Positions 44,598 to 53,160 of a stretch of DNA of 64,000 bases are shown piece by piece. The stretch comes from Ammoniphilus sp. YIM 78166. GTDB taxonomy: Bacteria; Bacillota; Bacilli; Aneurinibacillales; RAOX-1. The DNA lies in assembly GCF_004522215.1 (NCBI RefSeq), contig NZ_SDLR01000001.1, positions 248,001 to 312,000 of the forward strand, given 5' to 3'. Numbering within the stretch: the first letter of the stretch is position 1; each line of letters begins with the position of its first letter. Below the pieces are notes generated by a model. It did no database searches and was not told where the DNA came from. It worked only from the letters and a program-made list of their open reading frames with translations. The translations under genes were made by a program, and so were the position numbers.

Positions 44598-46514
44598 TTG
44601 AAACTTCAATCCAGTTGGGAACGATTTGTTCTTTATGGGGAAAAAGATAATAGCGTAAGGAAAGAAGTTTTTGAGTCGTGGAATAGATGTAAACAGTTAG
44701 GAGTACCGTATGAATTAGAGAGTGTTTCCTTTCCTATCGATCAACATGAATTCAGTAAAAGAAAACAAAGTAATAGAATATTACTCAATGCAGCCTTACC
44801 GGTAATTAAAGATTTATCTAATAAGTTATCTGGTAGTCGTTATGGTTATATTCTAGTACTTGCAGATTCCGAGGGATATTTACTAGAAACGATGGCAAAT
44901 AAAAAAGCACAAAAATTTGCCGATCGTCAAGGTATTTACCCAGGAGTTAAGTGGACGGAGGATCATGTGGGCACGACTGCACTGTCCATGGCCTTGAGAA
45001 ATCACTCCGCCATAGCAGTCTCTACCTATGAGAATTATTGTAAAGGCTTTCAAATTTGGGGTGGGGCTGCTTGTCCTATCATTGTAGACCGTGAAATTTT
45101 TGGTGTTTTCGATATTTGTCGAACAGAATCGAAAAGTGATATGCGAGAAATTAATTCGATTTCAGTTGCAAGTGCTCAGGCCATCACGGAAAGGATACGT
45201 TATTATAAATCCAAAATCAGACAAGAGATTATTGATCAAACCTTTGAGTATTCCAGCAATACTAATCTAGAATCAACGGGAGTGATCCTTTTTGATACAA
45301 ACAGTCAAGTTATTCATAAAAATAAAGTGGCTTTAAATTTTGTCAATCTTCTTAAGGAAGATAACGAAAGAGATAATCCTAATCTAAAATCCTTTTCTAT
45401 ATTGAATCATGTTCAAAAATGCCATGGGGAAACAGGGGAAATCATACTTCAAGATAAGCCATATTTCATAGAATCAAAAGAACTAACCCTTAGTGGTAGT
45501 AATATAGGCACCCTAGTATTTATAAAAGAACAACAAGAAAGTGAAAAAAAATATTTCCATCTAAATGAGTCACCGATAGAGAACCAATCACAGATAGATA
45601 TTAAATTTCAGACTCAGAATACACACTTTCTAAAGACTATAAATATAGCAAAAAGGGTAGCAAAGAGTAGTGCTTGTATTCTGTTACAAGGGGAAACTGG
45701 CAGTGGTAAGGATTTTCTTGCTAGAGCTATTCATGAAGAGAGTGCGAGGAGAAACAAACCCTTTTTTGCAATCAATTGTGCTGCATTTCCTCGTGAGCTC
45801 ATTTCTGCAGAACTTTTTGGATATGATGCAGGAGCATTCACTGGAGCTAAGCAGCAGGGGAACCGTGGAATCATCGAGTCCGCCAATGGAGGAACCGTAT
45901 TTTTAGATGAAATTGCTGATATGCCTCTCGATTTACAGGTTGTTCTGCTTCGAACTCTTGAGGAAAAACAGATTATTAGAGTGGGAAGTTCAAAACCGAT
46001 TCCCGTCGATGTGCGTTTTATAGCGGCAACGCATAAAGATTTAAAGTCATTAGTTAAAGAAAAGGCATTTCGGGATGATTTATATTACCGTCTTAGTACC
46101 TTTACCATCAATATTCCATCTTTGAGAGAACGACTGGAAGATTTACACGGTCTAATTAAAATGATGGTTACGTCATCGTGTAAACCTATTGAACGAAAAC
46201 CTATTACTTTCACTCCTGCAGCCATCGAAGGATTCAAAAAATATTTGTGGCCAGGTAATTTAAGAGAGCTTAGAAGTATTATAGAGCGCATTACCTATCT
46301 ACATGATGAAGATATTTTTGATGCCGAACATGTCGAACAGTTCTTGGAAATGGATAGAGCTAGACTAGGTATACAAGGAGAAGAAACCGAAGAAAAACAA
46401 ATTCGCTTGGTGCTGAATCAAGTGAAGGGGAATCGCGCAGAAGCTGCTAGAAAGCTAAATATTTCACGAAGTGCACTTTATCGAAAACTAGAAAAGTACA
46501 AAATAGATTCATAA
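44598..46514 (+). CDS. AcoR-type sigma-54-dependent activator of the molybdenum island
   Basis: A 638-residue enhancer-binding protein. N-terminus LQSSWERFVLYGEK and VFESWNRCKQLGV match the opening of AcoR-like regulators. A GAF-like domain follows (GVKWTEDHVGTTALSMAL near 140). The AAA+ domain has Walker A GETGSGKD, the GAFTGA loop, and Walker B GGTVFLDEIADMP, and a Fis-type helix-turn-helix ends it (NRAEAARKLNISRSALYRKL). The TTG at 44598 has GGAGG seven bases upstream and fits the family start; an ATG at 44529 lacks a good signal. A sigma-54 promoter and an upstream inverted repeat follow directly, so its target is modA onward. Confidence 0.9.
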   Translation: MKLQSSWERFVLYGEKDNSVRKEVFESWNRCKQLGVPYELESVSFPIDQHEFSKRKQSNRILLNAALPVIKDLSNKLSGSRYGYILVLADSEGYLLETMANKKAQKFADRQGIYPGVKWTEDHVGTTALSMALRNHSAIAVSTYENYCKGFQIWGGAACPIIVDREIFGVFDICRTESKSDMREINSISVASAQAITERIRYYKSKIRQEIIDQTFEYSSNTNLESTGVILFDTNSQVIHKNKVALNFVNLLKEDNERDNPNLKSFSILNHVQKCHGETGEIILQDKPYFIESKELTLSGSNIGTLVFIKEQQESEKKYFHLNESPIENQSQIDIKFQTQNTHFLKTINIAKRVAKSSACILLQGETGSGKDFLARAIHEESARRNKPFFAINCAAFPRELISAELFGYDAGAFTGAKQQGNRGIIESANGGTVFLDEIADMPLDLQVVLLRTLEEKQIIRVGSSKPIPVDVRFIAATHKDLKSLVKEKAFRDDLYYRLSTFTINIPSLRERLEDLHGLIKMMVTSSCKPIERKPITFTPAAIEGFKKYLWPGNLRELRSIIERITYLHDEDIFDAEHVEQFLEMDRARLGIQGEETEEKQIRLVLNQVKGNRAEAARKLNISRSALYRKLEKYKIDS

Positions 46515-46528
46515 TATTTGGTAAATGT

Positions 46529-46578
46529 AGGATACTTTCTTGGAGTCTCACCATTCAGAAAGTAGCCTATTTTTTTTT
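46529..46578 (+). terminator. Terminator of the AcoR-type gene
   Basis: AGGATACTTTCT (46529-46540) pairs with AGAAAGTAGCCT (46557-46568) with one mismatch. A run of nine T follows. Confidence 0.88.
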
Positions 46579-46603
46579 GCCTTCAAGAGCCTTTGATATC
46601 AAG

Positions 46604-46620
46604 TGTCCGGTCACCGAACA
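46604..46620. promoter_or_regulatory. Upstream activator site for the AcoR-type protein
   Basis: TGTCCGGTCACCGAACA is an inverted repeat (TGTCCGGT, one base, ACCGAACA) with one mismatch in eight. It is about 100 bases upstream of the -24 box, the usual place for an enhancer of a sigma-54 activator. A further TCAGTGACA half-site follows at 46622-46630. Assignment is inference. Confidence 0.6.
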
Positions 46621-46717
46621 TTCAGTGACATACTTTTAAGTATTTATATATTTTTAATAATACCGAAAAACCCTACTATTGTTAATCTTTATTGCATACG
46701 ACTATCTCCGATAATAA

Positions 46718-46734
46718 TTGGCACGATTTTTGCT
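46718..46734 (+). promoter_or_regulatory. Sigma-54 (-24/-12) promoter
   Basis: TTGGCACGATTTTTGCT matches the consensus TTGGCACG-N4-TTGCW at every defined base. GG (46720-46721) and GC (46732-46733) have the required ten bases between them. It lies between the AcoR-type gene and modA. Confidence 0.92.
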
Positions 46735-46866
46735 TATTAGAAATGCAAAATGACATATTTAACTAATCGGTTCATTCACGAGAAGGCAGGTGGATCATCG
46801 GTGAAGTGGAGCATAATAAGACCAAAATTGAATAGGTTAAAGCCATACTATTTGGAGGTTAGCAGA

Positions 46867-47679
46867 ATGAGATGGATTTCTAGTCTTTCATCCATGTGTA
46901 TTGTACTCGCTATATTATTATGTACTTCTGGTTGCAGTGCGTGGAAGACCCAAAATTCCGCTAGCCAATACGATCATTCCGTTGAATTATTTGTTTTAGC
47001 AGCCGCAAGTCTAGCTGACGCTATGAAAGAATTAACGCCAATGTATGAATCTGCTCATCCCGGACAGAAGCTAGTGGTCAGTTATGGTTCATCAGGGACA
47101 CTGCAAAAACAAATTGAACAAGGTGCACCTGCCGATTTGTTTATGTCTGCTGCTGCAAAACAGATGGACGATTTAGTCTGGAAAGGAGTAATCGATTCGA
47201 ACCATACAGCTGATTTCTTACGCAATAAACTGGTTTTAGTCATTCCAAAAAATACGAGAGATGAAATAAAAAGTTTCGAGGATCTGCAAAATCCTACTGT
47301 TGAAAAAATTGCCATAGGACATCCCGAATCCGTACCAGCAGGCATCTATGCGAAACAATCTTTCATGCATTTCGGAATTTGGGAGATATTGCAACCGAAA
47401 TTTGTTTTTGCCAAAGATGTTCGGCAGGTGCTTTCTTACGTAGATACGGCAAATGTTGACGCAGGAATCGCATATATGACGGATATAGCCGCATTTCAAA
47501 ACGTTAAGATTGCAGCGATAGCTGATGAGAAGAGCCATTCGCCTATTGTTTATCAGTTTGGAGTGACCAAGAATTCTCCACGCTCAGAAGAAGCTCAAAA
47601 CCTGTTGGATTGGTTTCGGGGAGAGGAGGCTGCAGCTGTTTTTGCTAAGCGTGGGTTTGATTTGGTGGTGAAAAAGTAA
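46867..47679 (+). CDS. modA: Molybdate ABC transporter substrate-binding lipoprotein
   Basis: A 270-residue ModA protein with lipoprotein signal (AILLCTSGC). Family features are AAASLADAMKELTPMYE near residue 45, SYGSSGTLQKQIEQGAPADLF near 78-98, and the oxyanion-binding tail VDAGIAYMTDIAA near 203. The start at 46867 has GGAGG upstream. An open frame back to 46750 would begin only a few bases after the expected transcription start and has no signal. Its stop overlaps the modB start by one base. Confidence 0.9.
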   Translation: MRWISSLSSMCIVLAILLCTSGCSAWKTQNSASQYDHSVELFVLAAASLADAMKELTPMYESAHPGQKLVVSYGSSGTLQKQIEQGAPADLFMSAAAKQMDDLVWKGVIDSNHTADFLRNKLVLVIPKNTRDEIKSFEDLQNPTVEKIAIGHPESVPAGIYAKQSFMHFGIWEILQPKFVFAKDVRQVLSYVDTANVDAGIAYMTDIAAFQNVKIAAIADEKSHSPIVYQFGVTKNSPRSEEAQNLLDWFRGEEAAAVFAKRGFDLVVKK

Positions 47680-48326
47680 TGGAATTTTGGTCACCTATTC
47701 GAATTTCTGTGCAAGTTACTCTCGTTGCTAGTGTTGCGGCTTTTATCATGGCTTTAATCTTCGCGTGGTGGATGGCGCGTTTTCGGTTTAAAGGAAAAGC
47801 GGTCATGGAAACGCTGCTTATGCTTCCTCTTGTTCTTCCGCCTACTGTGGTTGGGTTTGGACTTTTGATATTGATGGGTAAACAAAGCTGGATTGGAAAA
47901 ACGGTTGAATGGCTTTTTCATCAATCCATCGTTTTTACTTGGTGGGCAGCAGTTATTGCGGCATGTGTTGTAGCCTTTCCGCTTATGTATCAGACACTAA
48001 AAACGGGGTTTCAATCCATCGATAAAGAATTGGAAGATTCGGCAAGAGTAATGGGCGCCAACGAATGGCAGGTTTTCCGATATATCACCTTCCCCATTGG
48101 GTGGAGATTTACTCTGTCTGCGTACATATTGGGCTTTGCACGGGGGATCGGTGAGTTTGGCGCAACCTTAATGTTTGCAGGGGCAATTCCAGGAAAAACC
48201 GAGACTATTCCAACGGCAATCTTTATGGCTGCGGAATCGGGGAATATGACTCTTGCGACTTATTGGGTTTTATGCATCGTTGCTTTATCTTTTGCATTGT
48301 TGAGTCTTACTCAAAGATTTCAGTAA
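47679..48326 (+). CDS. modB: Molybdate ABC transporter permease
   Basis: A 215-residue permease with five hydrophobic segments. VLPPTVVGFGLLILMG near residue 52 and the EAA-loop DKELEDSARVMGANEWQVF near 115 are typical for ModB, as is GFARGIGEFGATLMFAG near 155. No modC ATPase gene follows, so the transporter must borrow an ATPase from elsewhere. Confidence 0.92.
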   Translation: MEFWSPIRISVQVTLVASVAAFIMALIFAWWMARFRFKGKAVMETLLMLPLVLPPTVVGFGLLILMGKQSWIGKTVEWLFHQSIVFTWWAAVIAACVVAFPLMYQTLKTGFQSIDKELEDSARVMGANEWQVFRYITFPIGWRFTLSAYILGFARGIGEFGATLMFAGAIPGKTETIPTAIFMAAESGNMTLATYWVLCIVALSFALLSLTQRFQ

Positions 48327-48434
48327 ATGGGCAATGGACCATAGGAAAGCTCTAAAAAGGAGGGATCTTCCTACGTGGATTTATTCTGTTTATTTATTTA
48401 ATTCTTTATTTTTCATATTATGAAAATAATTTCA

Positions 48435-48463
48435 TTGAATTAGATTTTAATAATTAATATAAT
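48435..48463 (+). promoter_or_regulatory. Possible sigma-A promoter of the molybdenum hydroxylase operon
   Basis: TTGAAT at 48435-48440 and a perfect TATAAT at 48458-48463 have 17 bases between them. It lies in the 300-base gap after modB, which is AT-rich, so chance is a concern. No riboswitch-like structure was recognised in the gap. Confidence 0.4.
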
Positions 48464-48627
48464 TCAATTAACTCGATTGATATAAGCTCCGCACGCTAAA
48501 TTGAAAGGGGGGATATTAAGACTATTTATTAATAAAAGGAAGGGGGAAACAGGGGAATCGATGAAATGAGAGTTGCATGAGCTAGAGAATTGTGAGGACA
48601 ACTTTTTAATAAAGAGGTGGAAAATTA

Positions 48628-49521
48628 ATGTATCCTGCACCTATATCAGAATATTTTGCTCCAACCAGCTTAGATGAATGCTTAGATTTATTAAAAGAAT
48701 ACGGGAGCCAGGCGAAAATCATCGCTGGCGGACAAAGCATGCTGCCCTTATTGAAAATTAGAATGGTGGAAACGCCGGTCGTGATTGATATCAATCGAGT
48801 TCTGGAATTGCAAGAGTTCGGTGAAAAATACCGGGACCCTGAAAAGCGCATTCTACGAATCGGAGCACTGACCAGGCATAAAACGCTGGCCTCCCATCCA
48901 TTAGTGGTCTCGAAATACCCTATAATATCAGATGCTGCTAAATATATTGGGGATGTTCAAATCAGGAATAGAGGAACCATCGGCGGAAGTTTAGTTCATG
49001 CCGATCCGGCAGCGGATCTTCCAGTGCCTATTTTAGTTTTAGATGGAATTTTGCGAGTTTCATCCAAGGCCGGGGAAGAGACTTATTCCGCAGAGGATTT
49101 TTTCCTTGGATTAATGATGACCGTTGTTGAAGAAGATCAACTTCTCACTCATATCGATATTCCCGCCCCTAAAAAAGGTACAGGGACTGCATATAGCAAG
49201 CATTCGGTGGTCTTTGGCGATTTTGCCGTCATTAGTGTAGGAGCAAAAGTAACGCTTAAAGAAGATAAGTGTCTATCCCCCCGAATCTATGTAGGCGGAG
49301 TGAATCCTCGCCCTCAGCGAGCCGTTAATACGGAAGTGTTTCTAGAAGGGAAAATCATAACCCCTGAAGTCTTGAAACAAGCTGCAGACGTCCTGGCGGA
49401 GGAAATAGAAGTGGAATCTGACATGCGTGCTACTGCTGAATACCGAAAAATTCTTCTAAAAGAATATGGATTCAATGTATTAACGAAAGCCATCCAGCGA
49501 GCTAAGGAGGATCTTATATAA
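48628..49521 (+). CDS. Molybdenum hydroxylase, FAD-binding subunit (CoxM type)
   Basis: A 297-residue flavoprotein subunit. The FAD-binding motifs are AGGQSMLPLLKIRM near residues 32-45 and TIGGSLVHADPAADLP near 110-126. GGTGG-like AGAGGTGG precedes the ATG. It hands electrons from the 2Fe-2S subunit to NAD or another acceptor. Gene order FAD, 2Fe-2S, Mo is shared with many CoxMSL-type enzymes. It overlaps the next gene by one base. Confidence 0.9.
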   Translation: MYPAPISEYFAPTSLDECLDLLKEYGSQAKIIAGGQSMLPLLKIRMVETPVVIDINRVLELQEFGEKYRDPEKRILRIGALTRHKTLASHPLVVSKYPIISDAAKYIGDVQIRNRGTIGGSLVHADPAADLPVPILVLDGILRVSSKAGEETYSAEDFFLGLMMTVVEEDQLLTHIDIPAPKKGTGTAYSKHSVVFGDFAVISVGAKVTLKEDKCLSPRIYVGGVNPRPQRAVNTEVFLEGKIITPEVLKQAADVLAEEIEVESDMRATAEYRKILLKEYGFNVLTKAIQRAKEDLI

Positions 49522-50069
49522 TGAATCAGCTAAACGATGTGCAACGAATCAGTATGGGTGGTAAAAAAACGATCCATGTTCGCGTCAACGGAAAAATAAT
49601 AGAAAAAGAAGTTCCGATCAGAATGCTACTAGTGGACTTTTTGCGGGAAGAGTTAGGCTTAACCGGAACGCATGTGGGTTGTTCTGTAGAAGGTAGATGT
49701 GGAGCTTGTACCATCGCGCTAAACGGCGAAAACGTCAAATCGTGTTTGCAATTGGCTGTTCAAGCGGATGGAACAAACATTATGACAGTAGAAGGATTGG
49801 GAACAGTGGAAAGCCTCCACCCCATTCAAGAAGGATTCTGGGAGAAACATGGCTTGCAATGCGGATTTTGCACTCCTGGGATGATGATTTCAGCTTACAA
49901 TCTATTAAAGGTCAATCCGCACCCTTCTACTGACGAAATTAGAGAAGCATTAGTCGGAAACTTGTGCAGGTGCACTGGCTATGAACATATTATTGAAGCA
50001 GTCAAGTATGCAGCTGATACCTTGGCATCCATGTCAAAAGAGGAACGCGATAAGCTATTAACTTATTAG
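49521..50069 (+). CDS. Molybdenum hydroxylase, [2Fe-2S] subunit (CoxS type)
   Basis: A 182-residue iron-sulphur subunit. The plant-ferredoxin cluster is CSVEGRCGAC plus a later C in NVKSCLQL. The second cluster is CGFCTPGMM and CRCTGYEHI. About 15 residues at the N-terminus go beyond the family start, so the start could be internal, though GGAGG fits the ATG at 49521. Confidence 0.92.
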   Translation: MNQLNDVQRISMGGKKTIHVRVNGKIIEKEVPIRMLLVDFLREELGLTGTHVGCSVEGRCGACTIALNGENVKSCLQLAVQADGTNIMTVEGLGTVESLHPIQEGFWEKHGLQCGFCTPGMMISAYNLLKVNPHPSTDEIREALVGNLCRCTGYEHIIEAVKYAADTLASMSKEERDKLLTY

Positions 50070-50093
50070 GCTCAAAAGGAGAGGATGGGTTGT

Positions 50094-52463
50094 ATGACGA
50101 CTGTAACTGAGACAAAATGGGTTGGACGGTCGATCCGTCGCCGTGAAGACCCTAGATTATTAGTAGGGCAAGGAACTTATATTGCAGATTTAACTCTTCC
50201 TGGAACAACATATGTTCAACTGGTACGAAGTCCTCATGCCCATGCGCGAATTCGCCATATTGACATATCAAAGGCACAAAATCACCCAGGAGTGGTAGCT
50301 GTTCTAACTGGTCAAGAGATTGCCGCAGCAATGCAGCCGATTCTCGTTCCTGCTATGAGACCTAATTTAGGAGGAGACCTCCAGGTTCCAACCGTTTATC
50401 CGTTAGCGATTGATAAGGTGAATTGGGTGGGAGAACCCATAGTGGCCATTGTAGCAGAAAGTAAATACGTAGCAGAGGATGCTTCACAATTAGTAGAAAT
50501 CGAATATGAAGCATTGACTGCCCTTGTCAATCCAGAAGAAGCTATGAAACCGGATGCTCCGAAAATCTATGAAGATTGGAAAAGCAATGTGCTATGGCAT
50601 GGGCAACTTGCTAACGGAGATGTTGAAAAGGCTTTCCGCGAAGCGGATTATATACTATCTGAAAGATTCTATGGGCATCGTACAGGAGCGGCTCCGATGG
50701 AGACGCGCGGGATGGTCGCATCCTATGATAATTTTACGGGTTTAACCCTTCATATTAACTCGCAACGGCCACATATTTTAAGAATGGCTATCTCAAAGAT
50801 TATGAGAATATCTCACGATAAGGTTCGTGTCATCGCTCCCAAGGATGTGGGAGGAGCCTTTGGAACCAAAGCGCCTGTGTATCGGGAAGAGTTTATCGTC
50901 AGCTATTTGGCAATGAAGCTAAAAAGGCCCGTGAAATGGATTGAAAATAGAATGGAAAGCCTGATGACCATTGGACAGGAACGGGATCAAATTCATAATC
51001 TGGAAATTGCTGTCCGCAAGGATGGCAAAATTCTAGGTGTCAAAGACCGCATGATTGCCGACTCGGGGGATGGAAGCAACGGTGTTTATATGGGATTTGT
51101 CATGCCTTGGCTGGGAGCTGCCTATCTGACCAATGCATACGATATTCCGAATGTTCACATCGACCTCTCGTGTGTAGTAACGAATAAACCTTGTTTATCC
51201 CCAGGTCGGGCGTTTGGAGAATTCCCTGCTCGATTCGCTATGGACTATGCTATGCATTTGGTAGCGAGAGAATTGAATTTGGATCCTCGTGACGTGTTCC
51301 AAAAGAATATCATTAAGAAATTCCCATATGTTACAGCTACTGGTGTCACTCATGACAGTGGTGATTATGAAGGCGCTTTCCGGGCTTTAATAGAAGCCAT
51401 AGATTATGACCGAGTGAAAGAGGAACAAAAAGAAGCACGAAAGAACGGAAGATTGATTGGGATCGGCTTCGCTATGGGGGCTGAAATGTCCGGTATAGGC
51501 TCCCAATTCTTTGTTCCGATGGAAAATCAACCGGGATATGGGTCTGCGACGGTTAAGGTGGATACGTATGGCATGATTCAGGTGTTCGAAGGGGATTCTC
51601 CCCAAGGACAGGGACATGAGACGACGATTGGCCAAGCGGTGGCGGACGAACTAGGAGTTAGCATTGAAGATATATATATTAGTTACGGCGACACCTTCAC
51701 TACTCCATTCGCATCTGGAACACTGGGCAATCGGGGAGCCTCCTATACGGTTAGCGCAGCAGTGCTTGCTTGTCGCAAGCTTAGAAGGAAAATGCAAAAG
51801 ATCGCTGCACATATTCTGGGTCTTCCTTTAGAAACAGAAGACTTTGTCTTTACCAATAGAGAAGTGATTTGGGAACAAGATGAAACGAAGAGAGTAAGCC
51901 TGCTAGAAATTGCGGATGTCGCCATCTTAGCTCCAACAAAACTTCCGCCAGGAATGGAGGCGGGTTTGGAAGCTACCTCTTATTTTGAGGCTGATATTGC
52001 GAGCATGTTAAGTATTGGTGCACATGCTGCCGTTGTCGAAGTGAATCCGGAAACGGGAGCTTTTAAGATTTTGCGTTATGTGATTGTGGATGATTGCGGA
52101 GTTCCGATCAATCCGATGTTGGTTCGCGGACAAGTTCACGGTGGCGCCGTCATGGGGTTAGGGAATGCGCTTTTTGAAAAGTATGCCTTTGACGAAGCGG
52201 GTCAGCCTCTGTCGACCACCCTAATGGAATACCATATGCCGTCAGCAGCGGATGTGCCGCCAATCGAAATGATAGAGTTCAATGTCCCTACACCTTATAC
52301 ACCGCTTGGAACAAAAGGAAAGGGTGAGGGAATACCAGCACCAGTACCTGCTACGTTAGCCAGTGCGATAACAGATGCTCTAGATTGTCCAGGATTTAAG
52401 ATCTTAAACCTGCCCATCACACCAGAATCGATTTGGCGAATTCTTAAAGAACTTAAGCAATGA
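50094..52463 (+). CDS. Molybdenum hydroxylase, catalytic subunit (CoxL/XdhA superfamily)
   Basis: A 789-residue subunit that binds the molybdenum cofactor. It opens with the a/b hammerhead start VGRSIRRREDPRLLVGQGTY. DVGGAFGTK near residue 255 and the late GTKGKGEGIPAPVPAT segment with the catalytic glutamate are present. At the substrate loop the sequence is PGRAFGEF (residues 370-377), not AYRGAGR or AYxCSFR, so it is neither CO dehydrogenase form. The ATG at 50094 has AAGGAGAGG well placed; an ATG at 50085 is too close. Substrate unknown, probably a purine or N-heterocycle by superfamily. Confidence 0.9.
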   Translation: MTTVTETKWVGRSIRRREDPRLLVGQGTYIADLTLPGTTYVQLVRSPHAHARIRHIDISKAQNHPGVVAVLTGQEIAAAMQPILVPAMRPNLGGDLQVPTVYPLAIDKVNWVGEPIVAIVAESKYVAEDASQLVEIEYEALTALVNPEEAMKPDAPKIYEDWKSNVLWHGQLANGDVEKAFREADYILSERFYGHRTGAAPMETRGMVASYDNFTGLTLHINSQRPHILRMAISKIMRISHDKVRVIAPKDVGGAFGTKAPVYREEFIVSYLAMKLKRPVKWIENRMESLMTIGQERDQIHNLEIAVRKDGKILGVKDRMIADSGDGSNGVYMGFVMPWLGAAYLTNAYDIPNVHIDLSCVVTNKPCLSPGRAFGEFPARFAMDYAMHLVARELNLDPRDVFQKNIIKKFPYVTATGVTHDSGDYEGAFRALIEAIDYDRVKEEQKEARKNGRLIGIGFAMGAEMSGIGSQFFVPMENQPGYGSATVKVDTYGMIQVFEGDSPQGQGHETTIGQAVADELGVSIEDIYISYGDTFTTPFASGTLGNRGASYTVSAAVLACRKLRRKMQKIAAHILGLPLETEDFVFTNREVIWEQDETKRVSLLEIADVAILAPTKLPPGMEAGLEATSYFEADIASMLSIGAHAAVVEVNPETGAFKILRYVIVDDCGVPINPMLVRGQVHGGAVMGLGNALFEKYAFDEAGQPLSTTLMEYHMPSAADVPPIEMIEFNVPTPYTPLGTKGKGEGIPAPVPATLASAITDALDCPGFKILNLPITPESIWRILKELKQ

Positions 52464-52552
52464 TTACTGGGAGGAAACTCCCTGTAATCATTTTTATACC
52501 CATTCAATCGCAAAGAACTTCGAAGTGATTCTAAACAAGGGAGAGTTGTAAA

Positions 52553-53002
52553 ATGAAAATTTCTGCTATCCATGAGATTCCCGCAAATCCAGTGAAGACG
52601 TTTGAAATGCTTACGGATCCCGATGTTTTGGTGCGAACCGTACCAGGATTAAATTCATTGCAATCCGTAGGAGAAAATGTTTACAGTGCAGAACTAGAGG
52701 TTGGAATCAAGGCGGTCAAAGGACGATATAAAGGAACCGTAAAACTCGTGGATGCCATTAGCGGTGAACAATTCAGATTGGTAATGGACGGGGAAGGTCC
52801 ATTAGGATTTGTACACCAAGATGTGATAATCAAACTAGAGCCCATCTCTGAAAATGAAACTAAAGTCAACTGCGAAGGAGAGGCTACTGTCGGTGGCGTC
52901 GTGGCAGGTATCGGACAGCGCATGCTGTCTGGTGTGGCAAGTTTGCTTATGGGTCAATTTTTTAAAGCCCTTAAGAAAGAAGCCATTAAGGTGTCAATGT
53001 AA
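52553..53002 (+). CDS. CoxG-type SRPBCC protein
   Basis: A 149-residue small hydrophobic-cavity protein. It shows the CoxG opening (IPANPVKTFEMLTDPDVLVRTVPG) in part and the C-terminal VGGVVAGIGQRMLSGVAS helix. It accompanies the hydroxylase genes in most species and may help membrane attachment or maturation. AAGGGAG precedes the ATG. Confidence 0.85.
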   Translation: MKISAIHEIPANPVKTFEMLTDPDVLVRTVPGLNSLQSVGENVYSAELEVGIKAVKGRYKGTVKLVDAISGEQFRLVMDGEGPLGFVHQDVIIKLEPISENETKVNCEGEATVGGVVAGIGQRMLSGVASLLMGQFFKALKKEAIKVSM

Positions 53003-53075
53003 GTGGGTAATATTTTATTTAATAACTCTATTTTTAAAGCTTTTAATATTCTAGAAAATGCTAAGTTCTGAGTTC

Positions 53076-53124
53076 CTCAGGTTCCTCGCGTGGGCACGGA
53101 AACGCCCACGCGGAAATACCTGAG
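53076..53124 (+). other. Strong hairpin between CoxG and the flavoprotein gene
   Basis: CTCAGGT and ACCTGAG form the outer stem, and CGCGTGGGC pairs with GCCCACGCG inside, with a small mismatched bulge. Only three T follow, so termination is doubtful. It may separate the hydroxylase and cofactor sections of the transcript. Confidence 0.6.
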
Positions 53125-53160
53125 TTTGAGATGAAGACTAGAGGGGGGGAAAGGAAAGCT

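Noticed and set aside
46750..46866. N-terminal extension of ModA starting at 46750
   Set aside because: It would begin within about five bases of the sigma-54 transcription start and would displace the lipoprotein signal.
48327..48627. Molybdenum-cofactor riboswitch in the gap before the hydroxylase genes
   Set aside because: The gap is AT-rich and I see none of the long paired GC-rich helices expected.
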